This document shows positions 6,402 to 14,137 of a DNA stretch of 20,813 bases, one piece after another; position 1 is the first letter of the stretch, and every line of letters begins with the position of its first letter. Source of the DNA: Fusobacterium sp. (GTDB taxonomy: Bacteria; Fusobacteriota; Fusobacteriia; Fusobacteriales; Fusobacteriaceae); contig DXWL01000034.1 in assembly GCA_019416865.1 (NCBI GenBank), positions 1 to 20,813 on the forward strand, in the 5' to 3' direction. Under the pieces are notes generated by a model, which saw only the letters and a list, made by a program, of their open reading frames with translations, had not been told where the DNA came from and did not search any database. A program made the translations under genes and the position numbers.

Positions 6402-7850
6402 ATGAATCAAAATATAAAAAGGAATATTTATATTTTTTTGGCATTTGCACTGATATTTATAGGAAAAATAATTCCTGTTCCAGAGGGGATGACACCTGCT
6501 GGAGCAGAAGTTATCGGAATTTTCCTCGGGAGCCTTCTTCTATGGCTTACTGTTGCTATTGACTGGCCAAGTCTTTTGTGCATTACAGCTGTGGGAATGA
6601 TATCACAAATAGGATTTAAAAGTGTTTTTCAAAACTCTTTTGGAAATGAGATTTTCCCATTTCTAATGTGTACATTTTTATGTACTCATGTACTTGCCCA
6701 AACACCTTTTTTGAAGAGATGTGCTTTATATTTTATTACAAGCCCTGCTGCTAAAAAAGGTCCGTGGTGGTTTATTGTATCTTTTTTCACTGCTGTTGCT
6801 TTTATTGGGTGTTTTGTTTCTCCTACTGTATTGTTTGTTGTATTTCTTCCTATTTTGGAAAAAATAAATGAACTTTTAAATTTAAAAAAGGGAGAAAAAA
6901 TTGGAAAAATACTTATGACAGGACTTGCTTTTACAGTTTCTGTTTCATCTGGAATGACACCAATTGCACACATATTCAGCATAATGGCTATGGGATTTTA
7001 TCATACAGCTACGGGGCTTTCAATCAGTTATGGAGATTATATGGCTTTTGCTGTTCCAATGGGAATAATCACTCTTATATCAATGATTTTAATTTTTAGA
7101 TTTATACTAAATCCTGATATGTCAGAAATAAAAAATATTGATATGAGTTCTATGGAAGATGAACTTCAGCCAATGGACAAGAAAGAAAAAACAGCTGTTT
7201 TAATTTTCTGTCTTGTGATTGCTCTTTGGATTTTCCCAAGTCTTTTGAAAAATATTTTCCCTGTTGTTACTAAAATAAGCAAAATGGGAACTGCTATGCC
7301 GCCGATGTTAGGGGTACTTTTATATTCTATAATTTCCTTTGAAGGAAAACCTCTCTTAAATTTTGCAGAGGGAATGAAAAAAGGAGTTCAATGGTCAAGT
7401 TTGATTATGGCAGCTGGAACTCTTACAATAGGAAGTGCTATGACTCATCCAAATGTAGGTCTTTCTGCCTATATTATAGAAACTTTGAGCCCTATCTTAA
7501 AAGATATAAATCCTATTCTTCTTATAACTGCATTTATCTTATGGGCGTGTGTACAGACAAACTTTTCATCTAACATGGTAACTGTAACAGTTGTAACAAC
7601 TGTGGCAATTCCTCTTATACAAGCAACAGAAGGTTTGGTTTCATGTCCTGCAATAGTATCACTTATTGGAATGATGGCTTCTTATGCTTTTGCTACTCCA
7701 CCAGCTATGCCTCACATTGCTATGGCAATAGGTTCTGAGTGGACTGATGCAAAAACTATATTAAAATATGGTTTCATACTTATGGGTATAAGTACAATAG
7801 CTTCTATTTTTATAGGATACCCTATTGCAGCTTCAATTATGAATTATTAA
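6402..7850 (+). CDS. SLC13/DASS-type anion permease
   Basis: This 482-residue membrane protein has roughly ten to twelve hydrophobic segments with the two-fold organisation of the SLC13/DASS (divalent anion:sodium symporter) family. The two half-sites that carry SNT motifs in this family are recognisable but altered: SSGMTP at 182-187 and SSNMVT at 389-394. The final part (FATPPAMPHIAMAIGSEW) is also family-like. It should move a di- or tricarboxylate or another anion with Na+ across the cytoplasmic membrane; the substrate is not predictable. A perfect AGGAGGTGA site precedes the ATG. It is divergent from a MerR-type regulator and converges on the ene-reductase operon, so a role in the same hydroaromatic acid metabolism is possible but unproven. 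Confidence 0.8.
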   Translation: MNQNIKRNIYIFLAFALIFIGKIIPVPEGMTPAGAEVIGIFLGSLLLWLTVAIDWPSLLCITAVGMISQIGFKSVFQNSFGNEIFPFLMCTFLCTHVLAQTPFLKRCALYFITSPAAKKGPWWFIVSFFTAVAFIGCFVSPTVLFVVFLPILEKINELLNLKKGEKIGKILMTGLAFTVSVSSGMTPIAHIFSIMAMGFYHTATGLSISYGDYMAFAVPMGIITLISMILIFRFILNPDMSEIKNIDMSSMEDELQPMDKKEKTAVLIFCLVIALWIFPSLLKNIFPVVTKISKMGTAMPPMLGVLLYSIISFEGKPLLNFAEGMKKGVQWSSLIMAAGTLTIGSAMTHPNVGLSAYIIETLSPILKDINPILLITAFILWACVQTNFSSNMVTVTVVTTVAIPLIQATEGLVSCPAIVSLIGMMASYAFATPPAMPHIAMAIGSEWTDAKTILKYGFILMGISTIASIFIGYPIAASIMNY

Positions 7851-7853
7851 TAC

Positions 7854-7888
7854 AAAAATTCTCGATGTTTTCAACACCGAGAATTTTT
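7854..7888. terminator. Bidirectional terminator between the permease and the ene-reductase operon
   Basis: An 11-bp stem (7854-7864 with 7878-7888), one A-C mismatch and a further 4 bp enclose a 3-base loop. A5 and T5 runs at the ends let it work in both directions for the convergent genes ending at 7850 and 7902. Confidence 0.85.
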
Positions 7889-7901
7889 CATATTTATGAT
7901 C

Positions 7902-9902
7902 CTATTTATTAAATAATCCCATTTTTTCAAGAGTATTCAAAGTTAAAAATCTTCCCTCTTCCACTCCCTCTAGTATTTTTCTTGCTCTTACACTATCTCC
8001 GATATTTATTACAGGAATATTTTTCTCTGTAAAATATTCTTCAAGCTCTGCAAATATAGGTCTATTGCTTACCATTCCAAGACATATAAATCCATAATCA
8101 AACTTTAGTTCAAGAATTTCTTTTTCAGATGTTTCAACTACAAATCTGTCAGCCTTAACTTCCATCAAAGACGTATCAGTGTATACTTTAACACTTTTTT
8201 TCTTAATAATATCCATCATAGCAATTCTAGTGATAACATCAAGATCTTTTCCTAAAATAGGAAGTCTTTCAACAATTGAAACCTTAGCTCCATTTTCAGC
8301 AAAGAATTCTACCACATCAAGTCCTACTGCTCCTCCTCCTACAATGACAACTTCTTTACCTTCAAATTCAAAGTTTTCAATATTATTTATAGTTCCAATT
8401 ATAGAATATATCTTCGATCCCTCTTTATCTGCAAAATCCTTTAGTCCTTTTATAGGAGGCATAAGTGGCTTAGATCCTGTTGCGTTTATTATAAAATCAG
8501 GTTTTAAATTTTCTACATTTTTTATATCAGCTTTTGTATTTGTAAATGTGATTAAATTTTTTAGCCCCTCTGCTCTTTTTTCAAGATATTCAGGGAAGAA
8601 AGCAATTCTATGTTTTGCAGGAAATTTAGATATCTCTCTTGCTAGTCCTCCTAATTGAGCTTTTTCTTCAAGTAAAAATGCAGTACATCCAACCTCAGCT
8701 AAAGTACAGGCAGCCTCAAGTCCAGCCGTTCCTCCTCCTATAACAACAGCATTTACAGGTTTTGTTACTTTCTTATTTTTATATTCATTTTCTGTAATTA
8801 AATCAGGATTTACTGTACATCTTATTGGTCTGTTTAAACCTATTCTATGTCCTGCACACCCAATATTACAAGAGATACATTTTCTTAAAAGATTTTCTTT
8901 TCCTGTCTGAACTTTTTCTGCCCAATATGGTTCAGCTATAAGTCCACGACCCATTCCTATTATATCAGCTTTTCCAGAGGAAAGAATTTCTTCTGCTATC
9001 TTTGGATCTCTGATATTACCCATTGTTATTACAGGTTTACCAAATTTTTTCTTAACATCTTCTGCCATGTAAGCTCTCCAACCATCATTAAAATACATAG
9101 CATCAATTTGATAATAAAGAGAATCATTTAATGCACAAGAAACATTAAAAATATCAATCCCTTCATTTAAATAATCAAGAATTTCAAGAGTATCATCAAG
9201 AGTATTTCCCCCTGCAATAAGTTCATCAGCACTTATTCTTAAAATAAGAGGAAACATATCTCCTACTTCTCTTCTTATTTTATCAATTATCATTCTGCAG
9301 AATCTTGCTCTGTTTTCAGGACTTCCTCCAAATTCATCTTCTCTTTTATTATATAGAGGAGAAAGAAATTGGCATATTAAATATGAATGTCCTGCATGAA
9401 TTTCAACTGCATCAAATCCAGCTGTTTGAGCTCTTTTTGCAGCTGCTGCATATTTTTCAGCAATATCTTCTATTTCTTTTACAGTTAAAGGTTTTGGTAG
9501 AGCTCCCCCTGTTTTGGAAGGAATATCAGAAGAAGATACAGGCTGTGCTCCTATTCTTGAAGGAACAGCAGAAGCTCCTGCATGATTTATTTGTATTGCT
9601 GCACAAGCTCCCTGTCTGTGAAGCCTTGTTGTAAGATTATAAAGAGCAGGAATAAATCTGTCTTCATTTAATCTTATTTGAGTAGTTCCATTTGAACCAA
9701 GAGGAAAATCAACACAAGCATTTTCTACTATAATAAGTCCTGTTCCTCCTTTTGCTCTTTGTTCATAATATTTTATATGTTCTTCCAGAAACTCACCATT
9801 CTGTCCTCCAAAGTTAGTTCCCATTGGAAGCATTGCCACTCTATTTTTTACAGTCATAGTTTTTATACTTATAGGACTGAATAAATTTTCATATTTTTTC
9901 AT
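7902..9902 (-). CDS. NADH:flavin oxidoreductase / ene-reductase of the OYE-2,4-dienoyl-CoA reductase type
   Basis: This 666-residue enzyme has the FMN-4Fe4S-FAD layout of 2,4-dienoyl-CoA reductase, clostridial enoate reductase and BaiCD/BaiH. Residues 1-330 form an OYE-type TIM barrel opening FSPISIKTMTVKNRV; H169-A-G-H172-S-Y174-L matches the carbonyl-binding HxxH pair and the tyrosine of YqjM-like ene-reductases. A Cys cluster at 342, 345, 349 and 362 fits a 4Fe-4S centre. G389-x-G391-x-x-G394 begins the FAD domain and G522-x-G-x-x-G527 the NAD(P) domain. It should reduce an activated C=C bond with NAD(P)H in the cytoplasm. It is the last gene of the aroD operon, 53 bases after the transporter gene, which suggests a hydroaromatic substrate. 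The ATG at 9902 is chosen: AAGGGG lies 9 bases upstream, whereas an in-frame GTG at 9908 is too close. Confidence 0.88.
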   Translation of the reverse strand: MKKYENLFSPISIKTMTVKNRVAMLPMGTNFGGQNGEFLEEHIKYYEQRAKGGTGLIIVENACVDFPLGSNGTTQIRLNEDRFIPALYNLTTRLHRQGACAAIQINHAGASAVPSRIGAQPVSSSDIPSKTGGALPKPLTVKEIEDIAEKYAAAAKRAQTAGFDAVEIHAGHSYLICQFLSPLYNKREDEFGGSPENRARFCRMIIDKIRREVGDMFPLILRISADELIAGGNTLDDTLEILDYLNEGIDIFNVSCALNDSLYYQIDAMYFNDGWRAYMAEDVKKKFGKPVITMGNIRDPKIAEEILSSGKADIIGMGRGLIAEPYWAEKVQTGKENLLRKCISCNIGCAGHRIGLNRPIRCTVNPDLITENEYKNKKVTKPVNAVVIGGGTAGLEAACTLAEVGCTAFLLEEKAQLGGLAREISKFPAKHRIAFFPEYLEKRAEGLKNLITFTNTKADIKNVENLKPDFIINATGSKPLMPPIKGLKDFADKEGSKIYSIIGTINNIENFEFEGKEVVIVGGGAVGLDVVEFFAENGAKVSIVERLPILGKDLDVITRIAMMDIIKKKSVKVYTDTSLMEVKADRFVVETSEKEILELKFDYGFICLGMVSNRPIFAELEEYFTEKNIPVINIGDSVRARKILEGVEEGRFLTLNTLEKMGLFNK

Positions 9903-9955
9903 AATCACAAACCCCTTACAATAAAAAATTTAAAGTTTTGAACACCTGTAATAAT

Positions 9956-11164
9956 TTATGCACCTTGTTTAGCCAAAATATTATATCTAAAATTCACTGC
10001 CAAAGAAAGAAGAACTCCAATTGCTGTTATGACTCCTGCAAAAATAAGAGTGTATTCTATTCCAAAAAGATGTGTAATATATCCTGCTAAAGCAGTAACA
10101 GTAAATGTTGCTACACTTGATGAAAGCATTATCATACTTGTAATTTTTCCTTTTGATACAGGAAATAAATCAGCCATTGTAGAAACTGCCAGTTGCAGCA
10201 CTCCCCCTGCTGCACTGAAACCAATAATAAATCCTCCTGCAAGAGTCATACTTTCAGTTCTTATGAAAAACATTCCAACTAAAGTAATAAGAGAGATAAG
10301 CGGGTAGATAAATAAAAATCTTACAGGCTTAATAAATTTTTTTACAAGAAAAGCTGTGATAATCACTGCAAGTATAGATCCCATTGCATAGTTTGATTGA
10401 ATTCTTCCTGCTGCCATTTCAGAAAGACCAACCATATCGGTTCCGAAAGCTTTATTAATATTAAGAAAAATTTGAAATGTAGCTGTTGAAGTATATCCTA
10501 TTATTATAAGAGCCACACCTTCAATATAGAAATTTGATTTAACAGCAGGTTTTATTTCTTCTTTATTTTCACTTTTCTTTACTTCATTTTGCTTAGGAAA
10601 AGGAAGTTTTAATAAAAATACTCCATTAATAACCAAAAGAATAATACAGAAAATAAATGAATATCCAAAATAGATATTATTACCTGCTAAAAATCCTACA
10701 ACCATAGGAAGTAAAAACTGTCCTATTGAAATAAACAATTTTGTAAGAATACTTGCAAATCCTGTTGAGTTTACTAAAATTTCCATTGCTGCAGGAATAC
10801 ATCCTGAATCTAAGAAAGAGTTTGCTATTCCTGCAAAAAGTGCCACGAAAAATCCTATTTTTGAATTTGGAGTAATAAAAATAAGTCCAAAGAAAAGAGC
10901 ATAAAACATCATTCCTATTATGATTGTTATTCTTCTTCCAAGCTTATCTGACATTACACCTGAAAAAGGAAGAGCTATAAATCTCCCTATTCCCAGAGCA
11001 GAAATAACATATAAAACAGCAGCATGGTTTGTATTCCAAAGTGCTTGAAAAGATTTAGTATTTTGAGCAAGTATTGAAGCACCTATTCCATGTATAAAAA
11101 AGTTTATGTAGATACAAAAAACTGTTATATATAAAGCATTAAATTTTTTCTCTTTATTAATCAT
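9956..11164 (-). CDS. MFS transporter, YdiN/YdiM-like (probable quinate/shikimate uptake)
   Basis: This 402-residue protein has about twelve hydrophobic segments and MFS loop signatures such as SGVMSDKLGRR after the second helix. The N-terminal FCIYINFFIHGIGASILAQN and the C-terminal-half GFSAAGGVLQLAVSTMADLFP closely resemble E. coli YdiN as I remember it. In E. coli ydiN lies beside ydiB and aroD, the same partners as here. It should import (or exchange) a hydroaromatic acid such as quinate or shikimate; the direction and substrate are inferred from context only. The gene starts 17 bases after the dehydrogenase stop, so translation is probably linked. ATG at 11164 is preferred over a TTG at 11170, because AGGTGA then has 9-base spacing. 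Confidence 0.85.
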   Translation of the reverse strand: MINKEKKFNALYITVFCIYINFFIHGIGASILAQNTKSFQALWNTNHAAVLYVISALGIGRFIALPFSGVMSDKLGRRITIIIGMMFYALFFGLIFITPNSKIGFFVALFAGIANSFLDSGCIPAAMEILVNSTGFASILTKLFISIGQFLLPMVVGFLAGNNIYFGYSFIFCIILLVINGVFLLKLPFPKQNEVKKSENKEEIKPAVKSNFYIEGVALIIIGYTSTATFQIFLNINKAFGTDMVGLSEMAAGRIQSNYAMGSILAVIITAFLVKKFIKPVRFLFIYPLISLITLVGMFFIRTESMTLAGGFIIGFSAAGGVLQLAVSTMADLFPVSKGKITSMIMLSSSVATFTVTALAGYITHLFGIEYTLIFAGVITAIGVLLSLAVNFRYNILAKQGA

Positions 11165-11181
11165 GTTCAATTATCACCTGA

Positions 11182-12054
11182 CTAATATTTTATATCTAAT
11201 ATTTCTTTCATATAATCAATAGGCATATCCTTTCCTGTCCACATTTTAAATGCTGCAGCTCCTTGGAAAAGCATCATTCCTAATCCGTTTAATGTTCTGC
11301 ATCCTGCTGATTTTGCAAGTTTTAAAAGTGCTGTTTCTCTTGGAGCATATACAATATCAAGAACTGTAAGATCTGGTCTGAAGAAACTTGTATCAGGAAT
11401 ATATGTTATCCCTTCAAGAGGTTTCATTCCAACACCAGTTGCATTTATGAAAAGCACACTGGAAGCAATTTCTTCTTTTAACTTATCTAAATTATCTAAA
11501 TCATAAAGGGCAACTTTGCAATTTGTTTTAGAATTTAATTTTTCAACTGTTTTTTCAGCATTTTCAAAGAATTTATCTTTTTTGTTAAAAATAGATATTT
11601 CTGCTACACCATCTAAAGCAGCTTGTACTTGTATAGCTGTTGCAGCTCCTCCTGCTCCCACAATTGTAATTTTTTTACCAATTATATCTACTCCGGCATC
11701 TTTTAAAGCACTCATACATCCAATTCCATCTGTAATATGACCTGTTAGAACTCCGTCATCATTTACAATTGTATTTACTGCTCCACAAAGTTCAGCAGCT
11801 GGAGATAATTTATCAAGATATTTGTGAACAACTGTTTTGTTAGGCATTGAAACATTGCTTCCACGAACCTTCATTGCTCTGAAACCTTTTACTGTATCTT
11901 CAAGTTCTTCTGTTCCTACTTCAAATGCTAAATATGCATAATCAAGTCCTAATTTTGCAAATGCTTCATTGTGCATTGTAGGTGAACTTGAGTGTCTTAT
12001 AGGTGTTGCTATTAATCCTATTAATTCTGTATGTCCTGTAATTCTTTCTGCCAT
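11182..12054 (-). CDS. ydiB: YdiB-like quinate/shikimate dehydrogenase
   Basis: This 290-residue enzyme belongs to the AroE superfamily and looks closer to YdiB than to biosynthetic AroE: ELIGLIATPIRHSSSP, RGSNVSMPNK, CGAVNTIVNDDG, a GVGMKPLE loop, and the ending WTGKDMP are shared with YdiB from memory. The catalytic pair is K73 (in MPNK) and D109 (in HITDG). The nucleotide-binding loop GAGGAA is at 133-138 and the following INKKD segment has the YdiB-like acidic residue associated with NAD use. It should oxidise quinate or shikimate to the 3-dehydro acid, reversibly. AGGAGG lies 7 bases before the ATG at 12054; a longer frame to 12114 would overlap aroD and has no site. It follows aroD by 34 bases in one operon. 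Confidence 0.9.
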   Translation of the reverse strand: MAERITGHTELIGLIATPIRHSSSPTMHNEAFAKLGLDYAYLAFEVGTEELEDTVKGFRAMKVRGSNVSMPNKTVVHKYLDKLSPAAELCGAVNTIVNDDGVLTGHITDGIGCMSALKDAGVDIIGKKITIVGAGGAATAIQVQAALDGVAEISIFNKKDKFFENAEKTVEKLNSKTNCKVALYDLDNLDKLKEEIASSVLFINATGVGMKPLEGITYIPDTSFFRPDLTVLDIVYAPRETALLKLAKSAGCRTLNGLGMMLFQGAAAFKMWTGKDMPIDYMKEILDIKY

Positions 12055-12088
12055 TTTATTTCCTCCTGAAAAAATAATTTTTTTAATA

Positions 12089-12853
12089 TTATTTTGCTTT
12101 ATGTAAAATATCAAGTACAGATACTAAACTATCAACATCAACCTGCCCCGGTGCAGATGCTTTTCCTGCAGCTCCAAAAGTAAGAGCAGAACCAAAAGTT
12201 TCTCCGGCAATACGGCTTATTACTCCAAGTCCTCCCATTGACATTGTAATAATAGGTGTTTCTGCATATTTTGTAACCATGTCATTTGTTGCACAAAGAA
12301 GTTTTAAAACATCTCCTGCTGATTTTGGCATAACTGCTATTTTAGGAAGATCAGCATTAAGTTCCTGCATTCTGCAAAGTCTTCTGACTATCTCTTCTCT
12401 TTCCGGAGTTTTGTTAAAATCATGGTTTGACATAACAATCTTTACTCCTTCTTTATGCACTTCATCAACAATCTCTTTTACAACTTCATCACCTGTAAAA
12501 AGTTCTGTATCAACAAGATCTACGAAACCTGTTTTAGCAATTTCAATATTTAAAGTTTTGTAGTATTCAACTGAAACCTCTTTTTCTCCCCCCTCTTTAA
12601 GACTTCTAAAAGTAAAAAGAATAGGAATATTTTTTAAAATATCTCTTAAATCTTTTAATAAACTTTTTACTTCCTGAATATTCTCAACATCTTCAAAGTG
12701 GTCAATTCTTACTTCCACAAGATCAAGCTTTATTTTTTCCAATGCCTCAGCTGAATTTAAAAATTCATCTTTTGTTTTTGCAACAAGCGGCACACAGATT
12801 TTAGGTATTCCTTCTCCTAACCTAATATCTCTTATTTCTACTACATTTTGCAT
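12089..12853 (-). CDS. aroD: Type I 3-dehydroquinate dehydratase
   Basis: This 254-residue protein is a complete class I dehydroquinase, which interconverts 3-dehydroquinate and 3-dehydroshikimate through a Schiff base. The Schiff-base lysine is K177 (in IAVMPKSAGD) and the catalytic base H144 (in MSNHDF). Substrate-binding residues E47 and R49 (VEVRID), R83 (FTFRS), the Arg in VISRIAGE and the Gln in APGQ are all present. It is the first gene of a four-gene operon and lies divergent to a LysR-type regulator. In a biosynthetic setting this enzyme would sit with other aro genes; here the partners are a YdiB-like dehydrogenase, a transporter and an ene-reductase, which suggests a catabolic role, though it could serve both. 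AGAGGT precedes the ATG by 5 bases. Confidence 0.93.
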   Translation of the reverse strand: MQNVVEIRDIRLGEGIPKICVPLVAKTKDEFLNSAEALEKIKLDLVEVRIDHFEDVENIQEVKSLLKDLRDILKNIPILFTFRSLKEGGEKEVSVEYYKTLNIEIAKTGFVDLVDTELFTGDEVVKEIVDEVHKEGVKIVMSNHDFNKTPEREEIVRRLCRMQELNADLPKIAVMPKSAGDVLKLLCATNDMVTKYAETPIITMSMGGLGVISRIAGETFGSALTFGAAGKASAPGQVDVDSLVSVLDILHKAK

Positions 12854-12881
12854 AGATTACCTCTCCATATTTTTAATTTTA

Positions 12882-12913
12882 ATTATATAAACTCAGTTTT
12901 TAAGAAATTTCTT
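12882..12913 (-). promoter_or_regulatory. Candidate activator-dependent promoter of the aroD operon
   Basis: A TATAAT on the minus strand (12887-12882) lies about 29 bases before the aroD start. No -35 consensus is present at 16-18 bases; instead the position is covered by the perfect 12-bp palindrome AAGAAATTTCTT (12902-12913). A weak -35 box under a dyad is what an activator-dependent LysR-controlled promoter would look like. This is inference from layout. Confidence 0.4.
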
Positions 12914-12963
12914 TTAACTTTATTACAGAAACATTATAAAATTATAAAAAAAATAAATCTAAT

Positions 12964-12987
12964 ACTATTTTTTTTGAAATTAATAGT
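12964..12987. promoter_or_regulatory. Inverted repeat in the LysR/aroD control region
   Basis: ACTATT (12964-12969) and AATAGT (12982-12987) form a 6-bp dyad with a 12-base gap, in a 212-bp divergent control region. It lies next to where the -35 box of the LysR gene would be. The size fits a LysR-type binding site (dyads around T-N11-A), possibly for autoregulation, but AT-rich DNA produces such dyads by chance. Confidence 0.35.
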
Positions 12988-13004
12988 TTTTTTCTATCAA
13001 TTTA

Positions 13005-13013
13005 TGATATAAT
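13005..13013 (+). promoter_or_regulatory. Extended -10 promoter for the LysR-type gene
   Basis: TGATATAAT occurs 52 bases before the LysR start, with no clear -35 box. The predicted leader is about 45 bases. Confidence 0.5.
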
Positions 13014-13065
13014 TTTTCTAAATACAGGTATTATTTCTCTAATTTAACTGACAGGGGGCAGATTT

Positions 13066-13941
13066 ATGAACCTTAACCAGCTTTATTACTTTAAAACTAT
13101 AGCAGAGCTTGAACATTTCAGATTGACGGCAGAAAAACTTAATGTGGCACAACCTAGTTTGAGTGCTTCTATGGCAAATCTTGAAGCAGAACTTTCTGCT
13201 ACTCTTTTTGAAAAACAAGGAAGAAATATAAAACTTACTAAAGAGGGTAAAATATTTTTAGAGTATGTAAACAAATCTCTTACAATTTTGGAAGAGGGAA
13301 TAGAAAAGCTCAAAGAAATAAATAAAACAAATATAAATTTAGCATATGTATTTCCCCTTTCAGGTGAGTATATCCCTAAAACAATAAAAGACTTTTTAGA
13401 CAAAACAAAAAATTCAGATATCTCATTCACTCTAAAACAAGGTTTTACATCAGAAATTATAAATGGATTAAAAAATGGAAAATATGATGTTGGATTTTGT
13501 TCTATGGATGATAAAGAAAAAAATATTGTATTTGAACCTGTAATTGAGCAAAAAATTGTAGTAATAGTTCCTAAAAATCATATTCTTGCAGAAAAAAAAG
13601 AGATTGATTTAAAAGAGATTGAAAAATATGAGCTTGTATCATATTTTAAAGACAGCGGACTTGGTCAATTTTTTGGAAAAGTATTTTTTGAAATGAATAT
13701 TGTTCCTAATATAAAATTTGAAGCTGAAAATGAGCAGGGAATAGCCGGACTGGTTTCACAAAATTTTGGAATAGCTGTTGTCGGAAAAACATCTATGCTT
13801 GATAATCCTAATATTGTCCAAATAAAAATTAAAAATTTTAAATATAAAAGATATATCTATCTTGCATACATGAAAAATAAACAGTATAAACCTTACATAA
13901 AAAAATTTTTAAATTATATTAAATCCAATAGTCATATATAA
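13066..13941 (+). CDS. LysR-type regulator, probable regulator of the aroD-ydiB operon
   Basis: This 291-residue protein is a full-length LysR-type regulator. The winged helix-turn-helix occupies about residues 2-60: LYYFKTIAELEHFRLTAEKL, then the recognition helix after LNVAQPSLS, then LFEKQGRNIKLTKEG. A linker helix follows, and residues about 90-290 form the periplasmic-binding-protein-like effector domain (DVGFCS, IVVIVPKNHILAEKKEI). Its gene is divergent from aroD, the classical arrangement in which a LysR protein activates its neighbour when it binds a pathway intermediate. Shikimate, dehydroshikimate or quinate are the natural candidate effectors here, by analogy with shikimate-responsive LysR proteins such as QuiR of Listeria. 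AGGGGG lies 7 bases before the ATG. Confidence 0.9.
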   Translation: MNLNQLYYFKTIAELEHFRLTAEKLNVAQPSLSASMANLEAELSATLFEKQGRNIKLTKEGKIFLEYVNKSLTILEEGIEKLKEINKTNINLAYVFPLSGEYIPKTIKDFLDKTKNSDISFTLKQGFTSEIINGLKNGKYDVGFCSMDDKEKNIVFEPVIEQKIVVIVPKNHILAEKKEIDLKEIEKYELVSYFKDSGLGQFFGKVFFEMNIVPNIKFEAENEQGIAGLVSQNFGIAVVGKTSMLDNPNIVQIKIKNFKYKRYIYLAYMKNKQYKPYIKKFLNYIKSNSHI

Positions 13942-13979
13942 TTATAATCCATAAAATTTTCTCTCTTTTTATTTTGGTG

Positions 13980-14009
13980 TTGACAAATAATATTTTTTTA
14001 ATGTATTAT
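13980..14009 (+). promoter_or_regulatory. Promoter-like sequence at the symporter remnant
   Basis: A perfect TTGACA (13980-13985) is followed after 18 bases by TATTAT (14004-14009). If active it would transcribe the pseudogene fragment into the terminator at 14138-14171, giving a short RNA of about 150 bases. It may equally be a chance match within former coding DNA. Confidence 0.35.
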
Positions 14010-14135
14010 CTAGGACATCTTGATATGTTGGCAACTGCTTTAAATGTTACAGGAGACTCTGCTGCAGCCCTTATAATTTCAGAAAAAGAAAATATTCTTG
14101 ATAAAAAAATATACAATAAAAAATTTAATAATTAA
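14001..14135 (+). pseudogene. C-terminal remnant of a dicarboxylate/amino acid:cation symporter
   Basis: A 44-codon open stretch encodes LGHLDMLATALNVTGDSAAA followed by LIISEKENI and a lysine-rich tail. This matches the conserved final helix of the DAACS family (GltP/GltT/DctA/SstT), where DRLLDMxRTAVNVTGDA is followed by a cytoplasmic tail. The rest of the roughly 400-residue transporter is absent: upstream is only a short AT-rich gap after the LysR gene. There is no ribosome binding site before the in-frame ATG. I read it as the tail of a deleted transporter gene that kept its terminator. It may once have imported an organic acid in this locus. Confidence 0.75.
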
Positions 14136-14137
14136 CT

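Noticed and set aside
8179..8658. A 159-codon open frame on the plus strand inside the ene-reductase gene
   Set aside because: It runs opposite a clearly conserved coding region, has Ser/Phe/Ile-rich composition typical of an antisense frame, and lacks a ribosome binding site.
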